Source: Paramarasmius palmivorus (lineage: Eukaryota; Basidiomycota; Agaricomycetes; Agaricales; Marasmiaceae). From it: a DNA stretch of 64,000 bases. Position 1 is the stretch's first letter, and each line of letters opens with the position of its first letter. The position numbers and the translations under genes were made by a program. The DNA lies in NCBI GenBank assembly GCA_037176845.1, contig JAYKXP010000062.1:124001-188000 (forward strand), written 5' to 3'. The notes under the pieces were generated by a model, which did not search any database, was not told the DNA's origin, and saw nothing but the letters and a program-made list of their open reading frames with translations. Shown one piece after another: positions 1 through 10,891 of this stretch.

Positions 1-1807
1 AGTGGGCCCAACGCCGCCAAGGTTTGGATATTCCTCATTTGAATACTGTCAACGCTAATCCCTGCACTTATCCAGGCCTGCAAGCTGGATTTTGACGCTT
101 TCTCGACTGTGAAGTGAGTGGTCTATTACACAATCCTGTGCATTGTAAACTGATTCTAACATAGGGATATCAACTACCTCCAGCTATTTGGCTACAGTAA
201 CTTGGAGAGATTGCCTGCGCTGGTATTTTATGATTGTGAGGCATCTGTTGTAACTGCGTTGACTTCTCTGAACGATGTTGTAGCGTTTGTGCCAGTATCA
301 CACATATTCGAACGAAACAGATTCTCATCTATCTTGTTCACATATCTGTCCTATCAAGTATGTTCAGATTGATTCCCTCGAATTACAACCAGATATAACT
401 GTCTTCTCTTTGCAGGCGGTAGCGGTACAGAGGTTCGATGATCAAATAGTAAGCCGATTATACAAGAACTTCCCGATGCTGACAGATCAATCTCGGAATC
501 GCAGCTGCTTCGCGAACTCTGGGCTGACCCAAGGACAGGAATGTTATACAGAGGACTCTATGTCGAAGACTCGTCCAACGTCATATATCAACCTTCTCTA
601 CTCCAGACTGCACCAATGTTAAATGAAGCTCGTCCTTCCCTGACTCTACAATCATACAACGACACCATCAGTCTGTTTGACTACCTCAATGGAACACTCT
701 CTACGAGCGGCATCATTCAAGGCATCCGCTTATCCAGTAGATCGACTCCCGACTGGCCAAATGACAGAGACGCAAAGTGGATCTTATCATTTCTGCCTGG
801 CACAATTTACCGAAAAACTAATCTGGAAATCGTCGCCCAATATCCAGGAGACAGGAAGACATGGTATTATGAACTTCGGGAACGAGGGTCAATCATACCG
901 GACGTTATGCAAGCAACCACTTTCAAAACAGCTGATGGATCAATGAGGTGCGTCTAGAATAGTGGCGAAGAGGTTATCTAGGCATTGATGGGAATCCCAG
1001 GTTCATGTTAAAATCGACGAGCCTGGAAAGTCTTAACTCGTTCGAGCTGCGCTATGCATTGCGACCCTGGGAGGCATGGAACGATATAGCGGATTCGTGG
1101 TTGTCGCAGGCGCATGGTATTTTTTGCCAGCTTGGGATTGGGACAGATGTACAGGGGGAATATTGTACGTGTTACCATAGTTCTCTACCTCTTTTAGCCA
1201 GCAGTGCTGACTTAACCTATGACAGCGACGCTGTTAAACCTTTGGCTAGAGTTTGAACGTATCGAGGAGAACGAAACATCCGACATTGGAGTCCGAGAGG
1301 ACATCTCGACCGATATACCGATTTACCTCTTCATCCGACCAATCCCTCGTCCATGCGATGACGAGGACAGATGGGATAATTGGCTGAGAGCGCCTAAGTA
1401 CTACTGGTCGTTCAACTCCTCTGGAGCAACAGAGATGTCCAATGTTGAACGGCTGTGTTTGGGACTTCCATCATTTACGACCACTATAGAAGTGTGGCAC
1501 GACTGGTGGGACCGCGATGCTTATGACGTCCTTGGAATGATCCATCGTTCAAAAGGTTTTGACCCTGTGTCAATGGCGCTTGCTAGATTGCTAGGGGGCG
1601 CTATACTCGAGGTCGTTGATTGCAAGTCGCGTTTCCGAGATGTCAAAGGTGATAGTGATTCAACTTCAAGTTATCATCTGCTGTTGTCCAAACCTCTACT
1701 TAAGCAGAACCTACAATGCAGATGAGGAAGCTATGGCCGTGGATGTCGATAATCCGACTTCAACATTTTCTGCGTTGTGCTTCAAGCCCGACTGCCCAAT
1801 CCTGTGA
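1..1807 (+). CDS. GGNF-family protein, copy 1 (5' end outside window)
   Basis: Multi-exon member of the family repeated at 3.3, 8.1, 10.9, 22.6 and 61-63 kb; its product has no function I can name. The window opens inside exon 2 (SGPNAAK). Later exons give the family blocks LQLFGYSN..LPALVFYD, HIFERNRFSSILFTYLSYQ, ELWADPRTG, RPSLTLQ, ADSWLSQAHGIF and, near 1321-1420, IYLFIRPIPRPCDDED followed by KYYWSF. Each block is separated by a short GT..AG intron at the same place as in the paralogues. The acidic tail around 1730-1807 resembles copy 3 (VDVDN..TST) but lies in a frame that the conserved phase-1 intron does not reach, so the 3' end is uncertain and may be decayed. No transmembrane segment or known catalytic motif was seen. 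Confidence 0.7.
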
Positions 1808-2009
1808 TGCGACGGAGCTCCATCCAGCCCACAGAGGTACTGTTCCTCACGAATCTCTTCTCTTTCCCCTGCTCAATCAGTTAGTTCCGAGTCCACGCAT
1901 TCAAGATGACTCATCGTTCTCCGTATTCCACGGCACAATGTTCCCTGATCATGGCAGCTCACTGCGATACTGTACACTTGCAATCAAATCACAATATGAT
2001 CGAATTTGA

Positions 2010-3332
2010 AGATTAGTTCTTAACCGACCGCGACGTCGAAGTTTGATAGTCAGCTACTACAACTCCTCGAACCCCGTTCTGCTTGCCGTTCTATGCAAGG
2101 CTTGCAGTGTCTATTCTCAGCGTATGCATGCGGTCACGCGATTTTAGTGGTACCAGTCAAGTACCAGTAGTAGTAGACCAGGCTGCACTTGTTAGGAAAG
2201 GAAGTTTGACGGTTGACCTAGTCTTGAAACAATCCTTTATAACAGGACGCTCCAGGTATTCACTCATTATAAAGTCTTGGACGGTTGTCATGATTTTTGT
2301 GACGTGTGGTGCGGGCCTCGAAAATCTGACAGCGGCGGGACGGCAACCGGAAATATCGCTGAATTAGGCAGGATACACCGAGAAGCCGTTCTATATCTCT
2401 TTCCTTCGCGACGCGTTGTTCTCGCGCTCTCCATCGTAGTATATCCTACAAACTTTCCGCAAACATCACTGTCTTGTTTCCTCGATTGAATGGTGTTTGA
2501 GATACGGATGATCCAAGCTCGTACGAGAGCAACGGAGCTCACCCAGTCTCCGAAGTGTTTAAGGATTCAATAAGGATTCGAGGACAATTTGAGGACACAA
2601 CGCATGCTACAACAACACCGGCTACCAGTCAGAATGCTGCACCTTTCCAATGATGTTAGGAGCGCCTCCATCTCAAAACATCTATGCTCCAGGTCCAGGA
2701 GCATTGTCAGACCTCCGTCTTTATTAACCTGACAAACTGACCAATCTACTTAGCTCAACAGTTCGCTACCCTACATTTCAGTGTTATATGAGTGCATGCC
2801 AGTTCCCCGTCATCTTAGGCCTTCACTTCGAGCCACAGAATGCAATTTTTTGACACTCGAGTTGCGTTAGACCGTTCCAGGCACGGAGATCATCACAACG
2901 ATTCACAATCCCTCAGGCCTCAAGCCACGGCGAAAAGGATGTGATTTCACGCGGTAATGATATGGTGAATAGATATCGGAGAAAACGAGGACGGCCAGAG
3001 GACGAGAGAACGAGAAAGAGCCATTAGTGAGTCCTAACGAAATTTTCGAAAGAGAGACGTAATGATGACAAGCGCCAGGAACGCTGTACCTACAGCCGAA
3101 GTTGCTGGCCGTCCCATGCCGCTGTCAAAATTCAGACTCCGGACCACACGTATCGAAAATGCCAACAACCGTCTAAGCTTAGGTTGACCTGCCCTAAACT
3201 TGCAAGTTTTACCTGAAGCGCCGGGTTAACTGCCCACTTTGCATTATCTTCATCATGCCGCCCTGCCTGATCCCGACGTAGAGCTGTGCTAGTGGTGACC
3301 GGTGTTGTTCGATTTCTCACCTCAGCACTCTC
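2010..3332. other. Intergenic, no gene recognised
   Basis: Only short overlapping ORFs without family resemblance. A Gln/Pro-rich stretch near 2610-2730 reads like coding sequence broken by stops and could be a relic. A minus-strand ORF at 2288-2542 lacks splice or homology support. Confidence 0.4.
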
Positions 3333-5332
3333 ATGTCATTCGAAAGATGTGCCGGTTTTTCCATCGAAGGGGGGAACTTCAACGCTGTCGAAGGAACTCA
3401 AAATGTGTACCACATTCGAGGAGACCTATTACAATCCCTGGGCTGTAAAGGAGAATCAACTAATTTGAGACAGGTGTGTTAGTTTACAGAGGAAAGCAAG
3501 CTCGTCTAACCGAAGTATACCCTGTCAGTATCAGGAGGTTCCGGTGGGTAAGGTGTACTTGAAGAGGAGGATTGCAGAAACTACGGTGAAGAGAAGGGAC
3601 ATGATATACTGGAGAAGATTGGAGGCACGTCGGACCATCCACGTTGCCAGGGTTCAGGGTGAAGACAAAGAGGAAGAATTCTTGTACGTTCAATATACAG
3701 GTCCCGACGCTGTCAAAGTTAGATTGTTTTACGCCCTTTTCGTGCTATGTCGTCACTAATCATGTACAATGTAGGCCTACAAGTACGAGTTTGATACCTT
3801 TTCAACCGTCAAGTGAGCGATGTCCACCACACTTCTCCAGCATTCTCAGCTGATAATTCTCACAGGGATACCAATTACCTTCAGCTTTTCGGCTACACCG
3901 GGCTGAATACATTACCTGCGCTTGTTTTCTACGATGGTGGGTCAATATCTATTTCCCGGCCCAACTATGACTCGACTCACCTCCGACCTTTGTAGCACCT
4001 GTGCCGGTGTCGCACGTCTGGGAGCGGAACAGGTTTTCGTCAATCTTGTTCACATACTTCTCCTACCAAGTATGCTCAAATCTTATAATCTGCCTCACGG
4101 TGATTGCTGATGTCTTTGTCATATCAGGCAGTGATGGTGCAAGGAATAGACCATCAGACAGTAAGTGTACGTGTTCGGAGGTGTTAATCTGAAGCTAACG
4201 AATCGGTATACAGTCCGTTCAAGAACTCTGGACTGACCCGCGGACCGGTCTGCTTCGCAAAGGACCCGATGTCAAGCATTCTAGTAACATCGATCACCAG
4301 CTAGCTTATCTTCCGAACCAAACCACCTTGTTGCCTAAGGGCGATTATCCTTCCCTCCCGATACAGGTGTACGACGATGCTGAGACGCTCTTCAAATACC
4401 TTGCTGGAACCCTCTCAGCCGAGAACGTTATCACAGGCATCCGCCTGTCCAATCGAGCAACACTCCACTGGCCAAACAATGTAGATGCTAGATTGATTTT
4501 GTCATCTCTATCTGGGACGGTTTGTCACAGAACCTCGTATGAAACCATTGCTCGATACCCTGGAAGCGGCGGGAGATGGTCGTACGAACCATGGCAACCT
4601 TTCTTCACCGTACCCAATACTATGCGGGGAAGTAGGTGTAGCATTGAGAATGGAGCAGTGAGGTATTGTCTATGATGCTATCAAAATGGCTATCCAATCT
4701 CACAGCAAGTACAGGTTTATGTTAACGCTTTCGGACGCGAAGACCCTTAAACATTTTGAATTGGGTTATATCCTACAGCCTTGGACAACATGGAACGTCT
4801 TTGCCGACTCGTGGTTGTCCCAAGCACACGTTGTTCTAAGTCAGCTCGGGATTCAGGTCAATCAGCTGGGAGACTATTGTAAGTTCTTTGAACAGCCATC
4901 TTGAGTATAGGTCCTGATCGATACACGACAGCCATACTCGACGATCTATATCTTCATTTCGAACGTGTACACGAGGAAGATGTAACCCGGTCCAAGATAC
5001 GCAACAACATACCGCTCGATACGCCGATCTACCTCTTCATTCGGCCAATACCTCGTCCTTTTGACGACGAAAACCAACGGACGGGGCAGCCAGAAAGCAC
5101 AAGGTACTACTGGTCGTTCGACGATTCCGGCGCTCGAGCAATACCGGATGATAACCGACGGAATATGGGGCTTCCATTGTTCAAGACCACCATATTGGTG
5201 TGCTTTCGCTGGTGGGGTCGTGATGCGTACGACGTGATGCAAATGGTGCATCTTGGGAGAGGCTTTGGTCCCAGGACAGTGAAACTAGCTACGTCGATTG
5301 GGTACCCGATTCTCGAAGTCTCTGAGGACTAA
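3333..5332 (+). CDS. GGNF-family protein, copy 2 (appears intact)
   Basis: The start at 3333 gives MSFERCAGFSIEGGNFNAVEG, which aligns with the N-termini of copies 4, 5 and 7. Exon 1 runs 3333-3473 and ends in frame at a GTGTG donor; exon 2 starts at 3529 with YQEVPVGKVYLKR. Later blocks: LEARRTIHVARVQGEDKEEEF, YLQLFGYTGLNTLPALVFYD, PVSHVWERNRFSSILFTYFSYQ, ELWTDPRTGLLRKGP, ADSWLSQAH and IYLFIRPIPRPFDDE..RYYWSF. The protein ends early with LEVSED and lacks the acidic EDDEVVLYPR-type tail of copies 4, 5 and 7. No frameshift was found, so this is a good representative. Function unknown; the N-terminal half looks beta-rich and no signal peptide is visible. Confidence 0.75.
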
Positions 5333-5824
5333 AAGGCTCGAAGAGCTGAAAGATAAAGATAATGGTGAATCTTTTATTGTTGCACTTGAATATCGCCAGC
5401 TCACGATGAACATTGTCATGCAGATACTGACATTGGGACACCTCAGCAGTCAAAGTTCTCGACGAGGTTTTTAGACAGAATCCAGTGGATACGGATGTAC
5501 CACTCGTTATATCCATACTCTCGGACACACTCGCTCGATGTTTTCAGCTTTGATCCTGGTCACTATTCACCCTGTATAGTACATCCACATTAGATACCTG
5601 TTATGCAGATACATTTCCGAGTGCACACATTGATATCATAAAGCGAGCTCTCTGTTCTCGAAAGTAGCTTTCTATATCTTCGCGGCGACTGCAGCGCTAG
5701 GGTAAAGGGTTAATTGCACATAGAAAGTCATTATGCGAGATAAAGAAGAAACTAACCCCCGGCGGATCTTGGGTGAGATTTGGAGGTAGTCGCTTTATTG
5801 TCGAAGATTGCATGGCAGAGTGAT
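5333..5824. other. Intergenic
   Basis: Downstream region of copy 2; no ORF, RNA gene or repeat that I can support. Confidence 0.4.
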
Positions 5825-7125
5825 CTAGTAGCGTACTGAGCAGAATCGCCGCTGGGAGTTCTTCGCGTCATATCTGTTACAAGGTTAGACAAGGTCAACG
5901 GAACATGGTGACAAACTGACCACTGCTGGCGGTGGAGGTTGTAGGTATCTTCTGAGCAACGTCGTACGACCGCTTCCAGTGCCCAGAATTTGCGTCATTG
6001 AGCGATATATCGCAACCTATGTTAGCGTGGGCCCCTGGAAGAAAGGACGATAATTAGCGACGTACCTTTGTTATTCAGGTTCGGTATTGCTCGGGGGTAG
6101 TCTCTGGAAGAGCACGGGCTGCAAGGTGACCCAAGAAGCTGGTTGCGAATGTACTGCGTTGTCTTTGGGGATTGTATTTATTTCTTCTGTTCGTCATGGA
6201 TCTGCAGGAGAAGACGAATCAGGATACCCAAGTTGAAGACGCATGGAAAAGACCTACCAATGACCTCATCCTGCCATACGAACTATGGCTAAAGAGAAAG
6301 GTGAGCCTAGTTTCAAATAAAAACATAGTTGGAGAAGACGTACCGCAGATGGAAAACGACATTTGGTTCGTGCCGAAGAAACCGTACGCCATGCCCATTC
6401 CCCATGCTACCTGACACCACGGTCCACGAATCAGTAACCTCAAAAAACCTGAATTAGGGAATCCACCACAATTTGTCGGCCGTGTCTCGCATCCAAGGAA
6501 TGCATAAGGTCGATGCCTACCATAGCAATTCCGTAGGCTGGGCTTAGGTATCGTTGCCCCTCGTCTTCAGTGAAGATAACCTTTTTTATATTGCTCCACG
6601 CCTTCAGAAGTTAGAACGTGTATCGTCTATGGATAGCAGGCGTAGACAGCACCTCGTGTTTCAGGGTCCTCGATCCCTATAGCGTGAGCGATCACCGGCG
6701 AGTGATGTAACAAAATAGCGTGGTGAAGTGTTCTTTGACAGTTAAACTGATGAAGAAAGGGGTACGTTTTGATAGACGACCATGAATAGATGCTCTCAAG
6801 AAGCCGCTTTTGTCGCAGCACACATTGCTCAAACATTGCTATAACGATCTGGGAGAACGTATCAGCGGTGTAGGAGTGGATGACGTGTGAGATGGTATAC
6901 CTGAGGCAATCAGTGTTTTGCCAGTTCTAGCATCTTGAACGATACTCGAAGAGTTCTATACTGGGGATATGAATAGAGGCCGAGTAGGGAGTGGTGTAGA
7001 TGCACTAGGACGAGGTGGGGTATCGGTTGATCTTGAACGTTTGAACATTGAGGCGTTATACAGACAAACGATGTGGATGTGTCAAGAGCAGGGTCTTGTT
7101 TGAGACAGCTAGCAGTCTGTATCAA
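5825..7125 (-). pseudogene. Unidentified multi-exon gene, probably decayed
   Basis: Several minus-strand stretches read like genuine protein and are bounded by plausible splice sites, but they do not join in one frame. They include a block at about 6630-6895 with YTISHVIHSYTADTFSQIV and YPFLHQFNCQRTLHHAILLH, one at about 6465-6600 with FTEDEGQRYLSPAYGIAMVG and LDARHGRQIVVDSLIQ, one at 6345-6415 with VAWGMGMAYGFFGTNQMSFS, and one at 5940-6145 with YIRNQLLGSPC and RAIPNLNNKGAHANIGCDIS. The last exon would end at 5825 (CSVRY, stop). Phase clashes between blocks, and a TGA after the FSIC block, suggest frameshifts. I do not recognise the family. It could still be a real gene whose exons I have placed wrongly. 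Confidence 0.35.
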
Positions 7126-8096
7126 ACAAGAAAGTCAGTTCAATCCCAAATATGAACAACACGAACAGAAAAAGAGTTGAAGAGACGCACTCGCTAGCAC
7201 TTATTAAAATCAACATATTGTTTAGCCGAAAACATCCTCTTCTCAATTCAAAAACATGCTCTTGTATCCTTTGCGTATAGTATCCAACTCTCCATTCCCT
7301 GTCCGTGAACACCCTCTGCCATGGACAACGTCATGCTTGGAGGTTGAGTTTTTCGAGGACATGAAAACAAGTTACTTGTTTAGCGGTGAGAAAGGACGGG
7401 ATAAGATATTTCCCTCGGGTTGTAGAAGACGTCAGATGTCTGGCGATGTTGCCATTAGTGTCCTGAGGTTACTAGTTTTCCGAATACGTGGTTGCAAGGT
7501 GTCGTTGAAATGGAGCTGAGCAACTTGAGGATTAGGCGTTGAGGCCGAGGTACAGGACTGATTTATCTACCTTGCTTGGGGTATAAGAGTTGTTTCTGGA
7601 TTGCTATTGCGATAAGTATGGCAGTTGAAGAGTCGACAGAGTTGACGCGTCCTATCTTGACCTGCCCTAAAGTCGAAGCGCCGGCTTAGCGCTTGGCGCA
7701 CAGACGTTTTGTCTCAATACCACAATGTTCTCTCCAAGTTATTTTCTCTCTCTCTCTCAGGCGTTCTAATCCCCCATTTTCCTAAACCCTGACTGCAGTG
7801 GTGAGCCTCATACTGTACCTGCTCTTGTATATCCTCATGGTTACTTTGACTATACCGGGAAACGAATCTCAGTGTAGTACTTCTACGGCGATGAGCTTTC
7901 GGCGCGTATTTGAAAGTTACGCTCTTTGTGCATCAGTCAAAGGCGCTATCGCATGGGGCTCATGACCAACAGATCTCTGTCAAACCTGTGTTATGCAGTA
8001 CGAGGGCTTCTCCCGCCCTCATGGTAAACACGCCTAAAGGACGCCCACATTTGTCACATTTGTTCCCTGCCATCCTACTCCCATCGCTTTCGCCCC
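7126..8096. other. Intergenic
   Basis: No supported gene. A short motif at 7664-7690 (CCTGCCCTAAAGTCGAAGCG) recurs at about 22260-22280, with a weaker form near 3187, so it is probably part of a dispersed low-copy repeat. A pyrimidine (CT) run lies at 7743-7760. Confidence 0.4.
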
Positions 8097-10311
8097 ATGG
8101 CGCTCAAACGATGTTCTCGGTTCGCTATCAACGGAGGAAACCTTAACGTTATCACAGGGTCTCAACATGTTTACCATGGGAGCGTAATACAATGTTTGCA
8201 GAGCAAGAACAAAGTCCGAAGTATTCTGGACGAAGTATGTTGCCCAATGAATGTTAATTCGCCGTTTTTACTGATACGTGTCCAGTATCAAGAGATTCGA
8301 ACAGGAAAGGTGTATCTCAAGCGGAAAATCGCAGAGACTGACGTGAAGATACGATACCGGAAAGAATGGAGAAATGTAGATGCTCGTCGAACCATCCATG
8401 CTGTTAGAATCACAATGAAGATAAAGACGAAGAGTTTTTGCACGTTCTATACAGTGGTCGCGATGCCGCCAAGGTGAGCGAGGACATCATGTACCTAGTC
8501 TGGTTGCTGTTTGCTGTAACTTCAGGGTGTATCCAGGCTCATAAATTAGATTTTGACACTTTTTCATATGTCAAGTGAGCAGTGCCCGTCATACTTAATG
8601 GACAGTGTGGGCTAACCATTGTACAGAGATGTCAACTATGTTCAACTGTTCGGTTACAGTAACATGAACGCACTACCAGCGTTGGTGTTCTACGATGGTA
8701 AAGCCGACCCACGATCCCGCCTTTGATAGCCTGTCTCAATTTCAAGCCTGCTGTAGCGCCTGTACCAGTATCCCAGATCTGGGAACGGAACAATTTCTCG
8801 ACGATCTTGTTTACTTATTTTTCCTACCAAGTATGTTTCAACATGTACATTTCATTCTCGCTGATGTTGACCGACTCCCCTTCACAGGCAGTTGTCGTAC
8901 AAGGCCTCGACTATACCATAGTACGTTACGGTCTGGGAGACAGATGCTTGGAACTAATGAATTGAATTTATAGTCACTTGAGGAGCTTTGGCTTGACTCG
9001 AGAATCGGCTTTTTGCGCAAAGGGCCTGTTGTTCAGGATTCTAACAATATAATTTACGAACTCGTTGATCTTCCGACCGCTCTACCCAATCGTCCTTCCC
9101 TGACTCTCCAAACATATAGTAACACCAACATTCTTTGTGAATACCTCAACGGAACGCTCTCGATAAGTGACATCATCCGAGGGATCCGCTTTTCTAATAA
9201 AGTATCCCTCAGTTATCCAAATGATGAAGACGCTAAATGGATCCTATCATCTTTACCCGGCACGTTTTACTACCGAGCCTCTCGGGACATCATCGCTCAA
9301 TATCCGGAAGACAGGGAGAGATGGTATTATGAGTTTCGGGAGGGCTATTCCGTCATACAGGATGCTCTGCCAGGAAGCACGTTTACAATGGATGATGGAT
9401 CAGTGAGGTGTGTTTGGAAAAGTGGAAAACTCCCAAGTGATTACTTAGGCTGACTGGATTCCAGGCTCGCGTTGAAACTATCGGATATGGGAGGTCTACA
9501 GTCGTTTGAACTATATTATGGCTTACAGCCCTGGGACTCACGGGTAGACTTTGCGGAATCTTGGTTATCGCAGGCATACAGCATTTTTAGCCAGCTGATG
9601 ATTGGAAAGGATAAGTGGGAGGAATACTGTACGTTTCATTGCGTTTCTTCGAGAGCACTGATAGAGTCTTGATAGGTACAATGACGCAGTTTGGGCTCAC
9701 TTTCAAACGCATTGACGAAAATGAGGTGTCTCATAGGTGCATGGACATGCCAGGGCAAATGCGAATTTACCTATTCATCCGATCAATTCCCCGTCCATGC
9801 GATGACGAAGACAAATGGGACTACTGGCTGAGAGAGGCAAAGTATTACTGGTCGTTTGACTCTTCTGGTACTGAAGAGATATCCGAGAATGAACGGCTGA
9901 ATCTGGGGCTTCCGGCATTTACGACCAAGACTGAAGTGTGGCATGATTGGTGGGATCGGGACGCCTACAGCATCCTTATTATCCATCAGTCCCAATTTTC
10001 CGAGCCTACGTCAACAGAACTTGCCTCATCTCTCGGACACACGATCCTAGAAGTGTCAGGTGGGAAGTCGCATTTTGGTGTAATAAACGACAACTGTGAG
10101 TATCACTTTCATTTCAATGTTCTCGCCTCTAGACAAGTGCCCTACTAAAACTATCAATTCAGCCAATATTGACAAGATGGACGTCGACAATCTCGCTTCA
10201 ACATCTTCTGCGTCCAATTTCGACTCGGATGCCATGATCATTGACGAACCAGCTGTTCCATGCCTACCATTGGACGAGCCACACCGGGATAATTCGATGG
10301 AGATCGACTAG
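8097..10311 (+). pseudogene. GGNF-family copy 3 with a frameshift in exon 2
   Basis: Starts MALKRCSRFAINGGNLNVITG at 8097 and keeps all family blocks (YQEIRTGKVYLKRKIAE, VQLFGYSNMNALPALVFYD, QIWERNNFSTILFTYFSYQ, ELWLDSRIGFLRKGP, ESWLSQAYSIFSQL, IYLFIRSIPRPCDDED). Near 8411-8418 the frame breaks: upstream reads RRTIHAVRIT, while the expected continuation EDKDEEFLHVLYSGRDAAK lies one nucleotide out of phase, consistent with a 1-nt deletion. The remaining exons, including the conserved phase-1 intron before the tail, are open to the stop at 10309-10311. The tail (KMDVDN..., Asp/Ser-rich) differs from copies 4, 5 and 7. Either a recent pseudogene or a sequencing indel. Confidence 0.6.
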
Positions 10312-10891
10312 TAGACGTCTTTCTTTTTGGTAAGCTTGCTCTCGGCCTAAGGTATTATTTCTATTTTCACACTATATTTTCAGGAGCTCGCTCCGATGCG
10401 GGGCGACCTGAATTGCATACGAACATCCTCTTCCGCCCATGCAAGATTATTTTCAGGCAATTCACGGCCAAATCGATAATCACAAGTATATGGTCGACGC
10501 GCCACATCCGCAACGAGGCGCAGTGCCTTACGGTCCACCTCACCAACTTGAAGGATCATAGCTGGATCCTCATTAACGGAGATTTTTTAGCGTCACGAGA
10601 CATAATCCAAGTAGTCAATCCTCAAATACCAATCAGCCATTCAATCCCACATGATGCACCATCGTTGCAATTTATTCCCTTTACGGGAAACTCAAAGCCG
10701 ACGAGATTAAATTCAACGCCTTCCGTACTATCACCGAGGGTCATGCTGTATCGTGTGGTATGCATGACGATTAGCGATGATAGGGGTCTGTCAGTGCTGT
10801 GCCATGCTGTGCACAAGAGCCTCTCTCGCTTCTCATTCAACGACTCTTGAGTCCATGCAAGTTTCCAACTTCCCTCATCATCATAGTTCCC
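10312..10891. other. Intergenic between copies 3 and 4
   Basis: Contains a short ORF starting near 10439 that reads like a Gln/Pro/His-rich peptide (VDAPHPQRGAVPYGPPHQLE) before a stop. It has no visible splice context and may be a relic of a longer tail. Nothing else supported. Confidence 0.35.
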
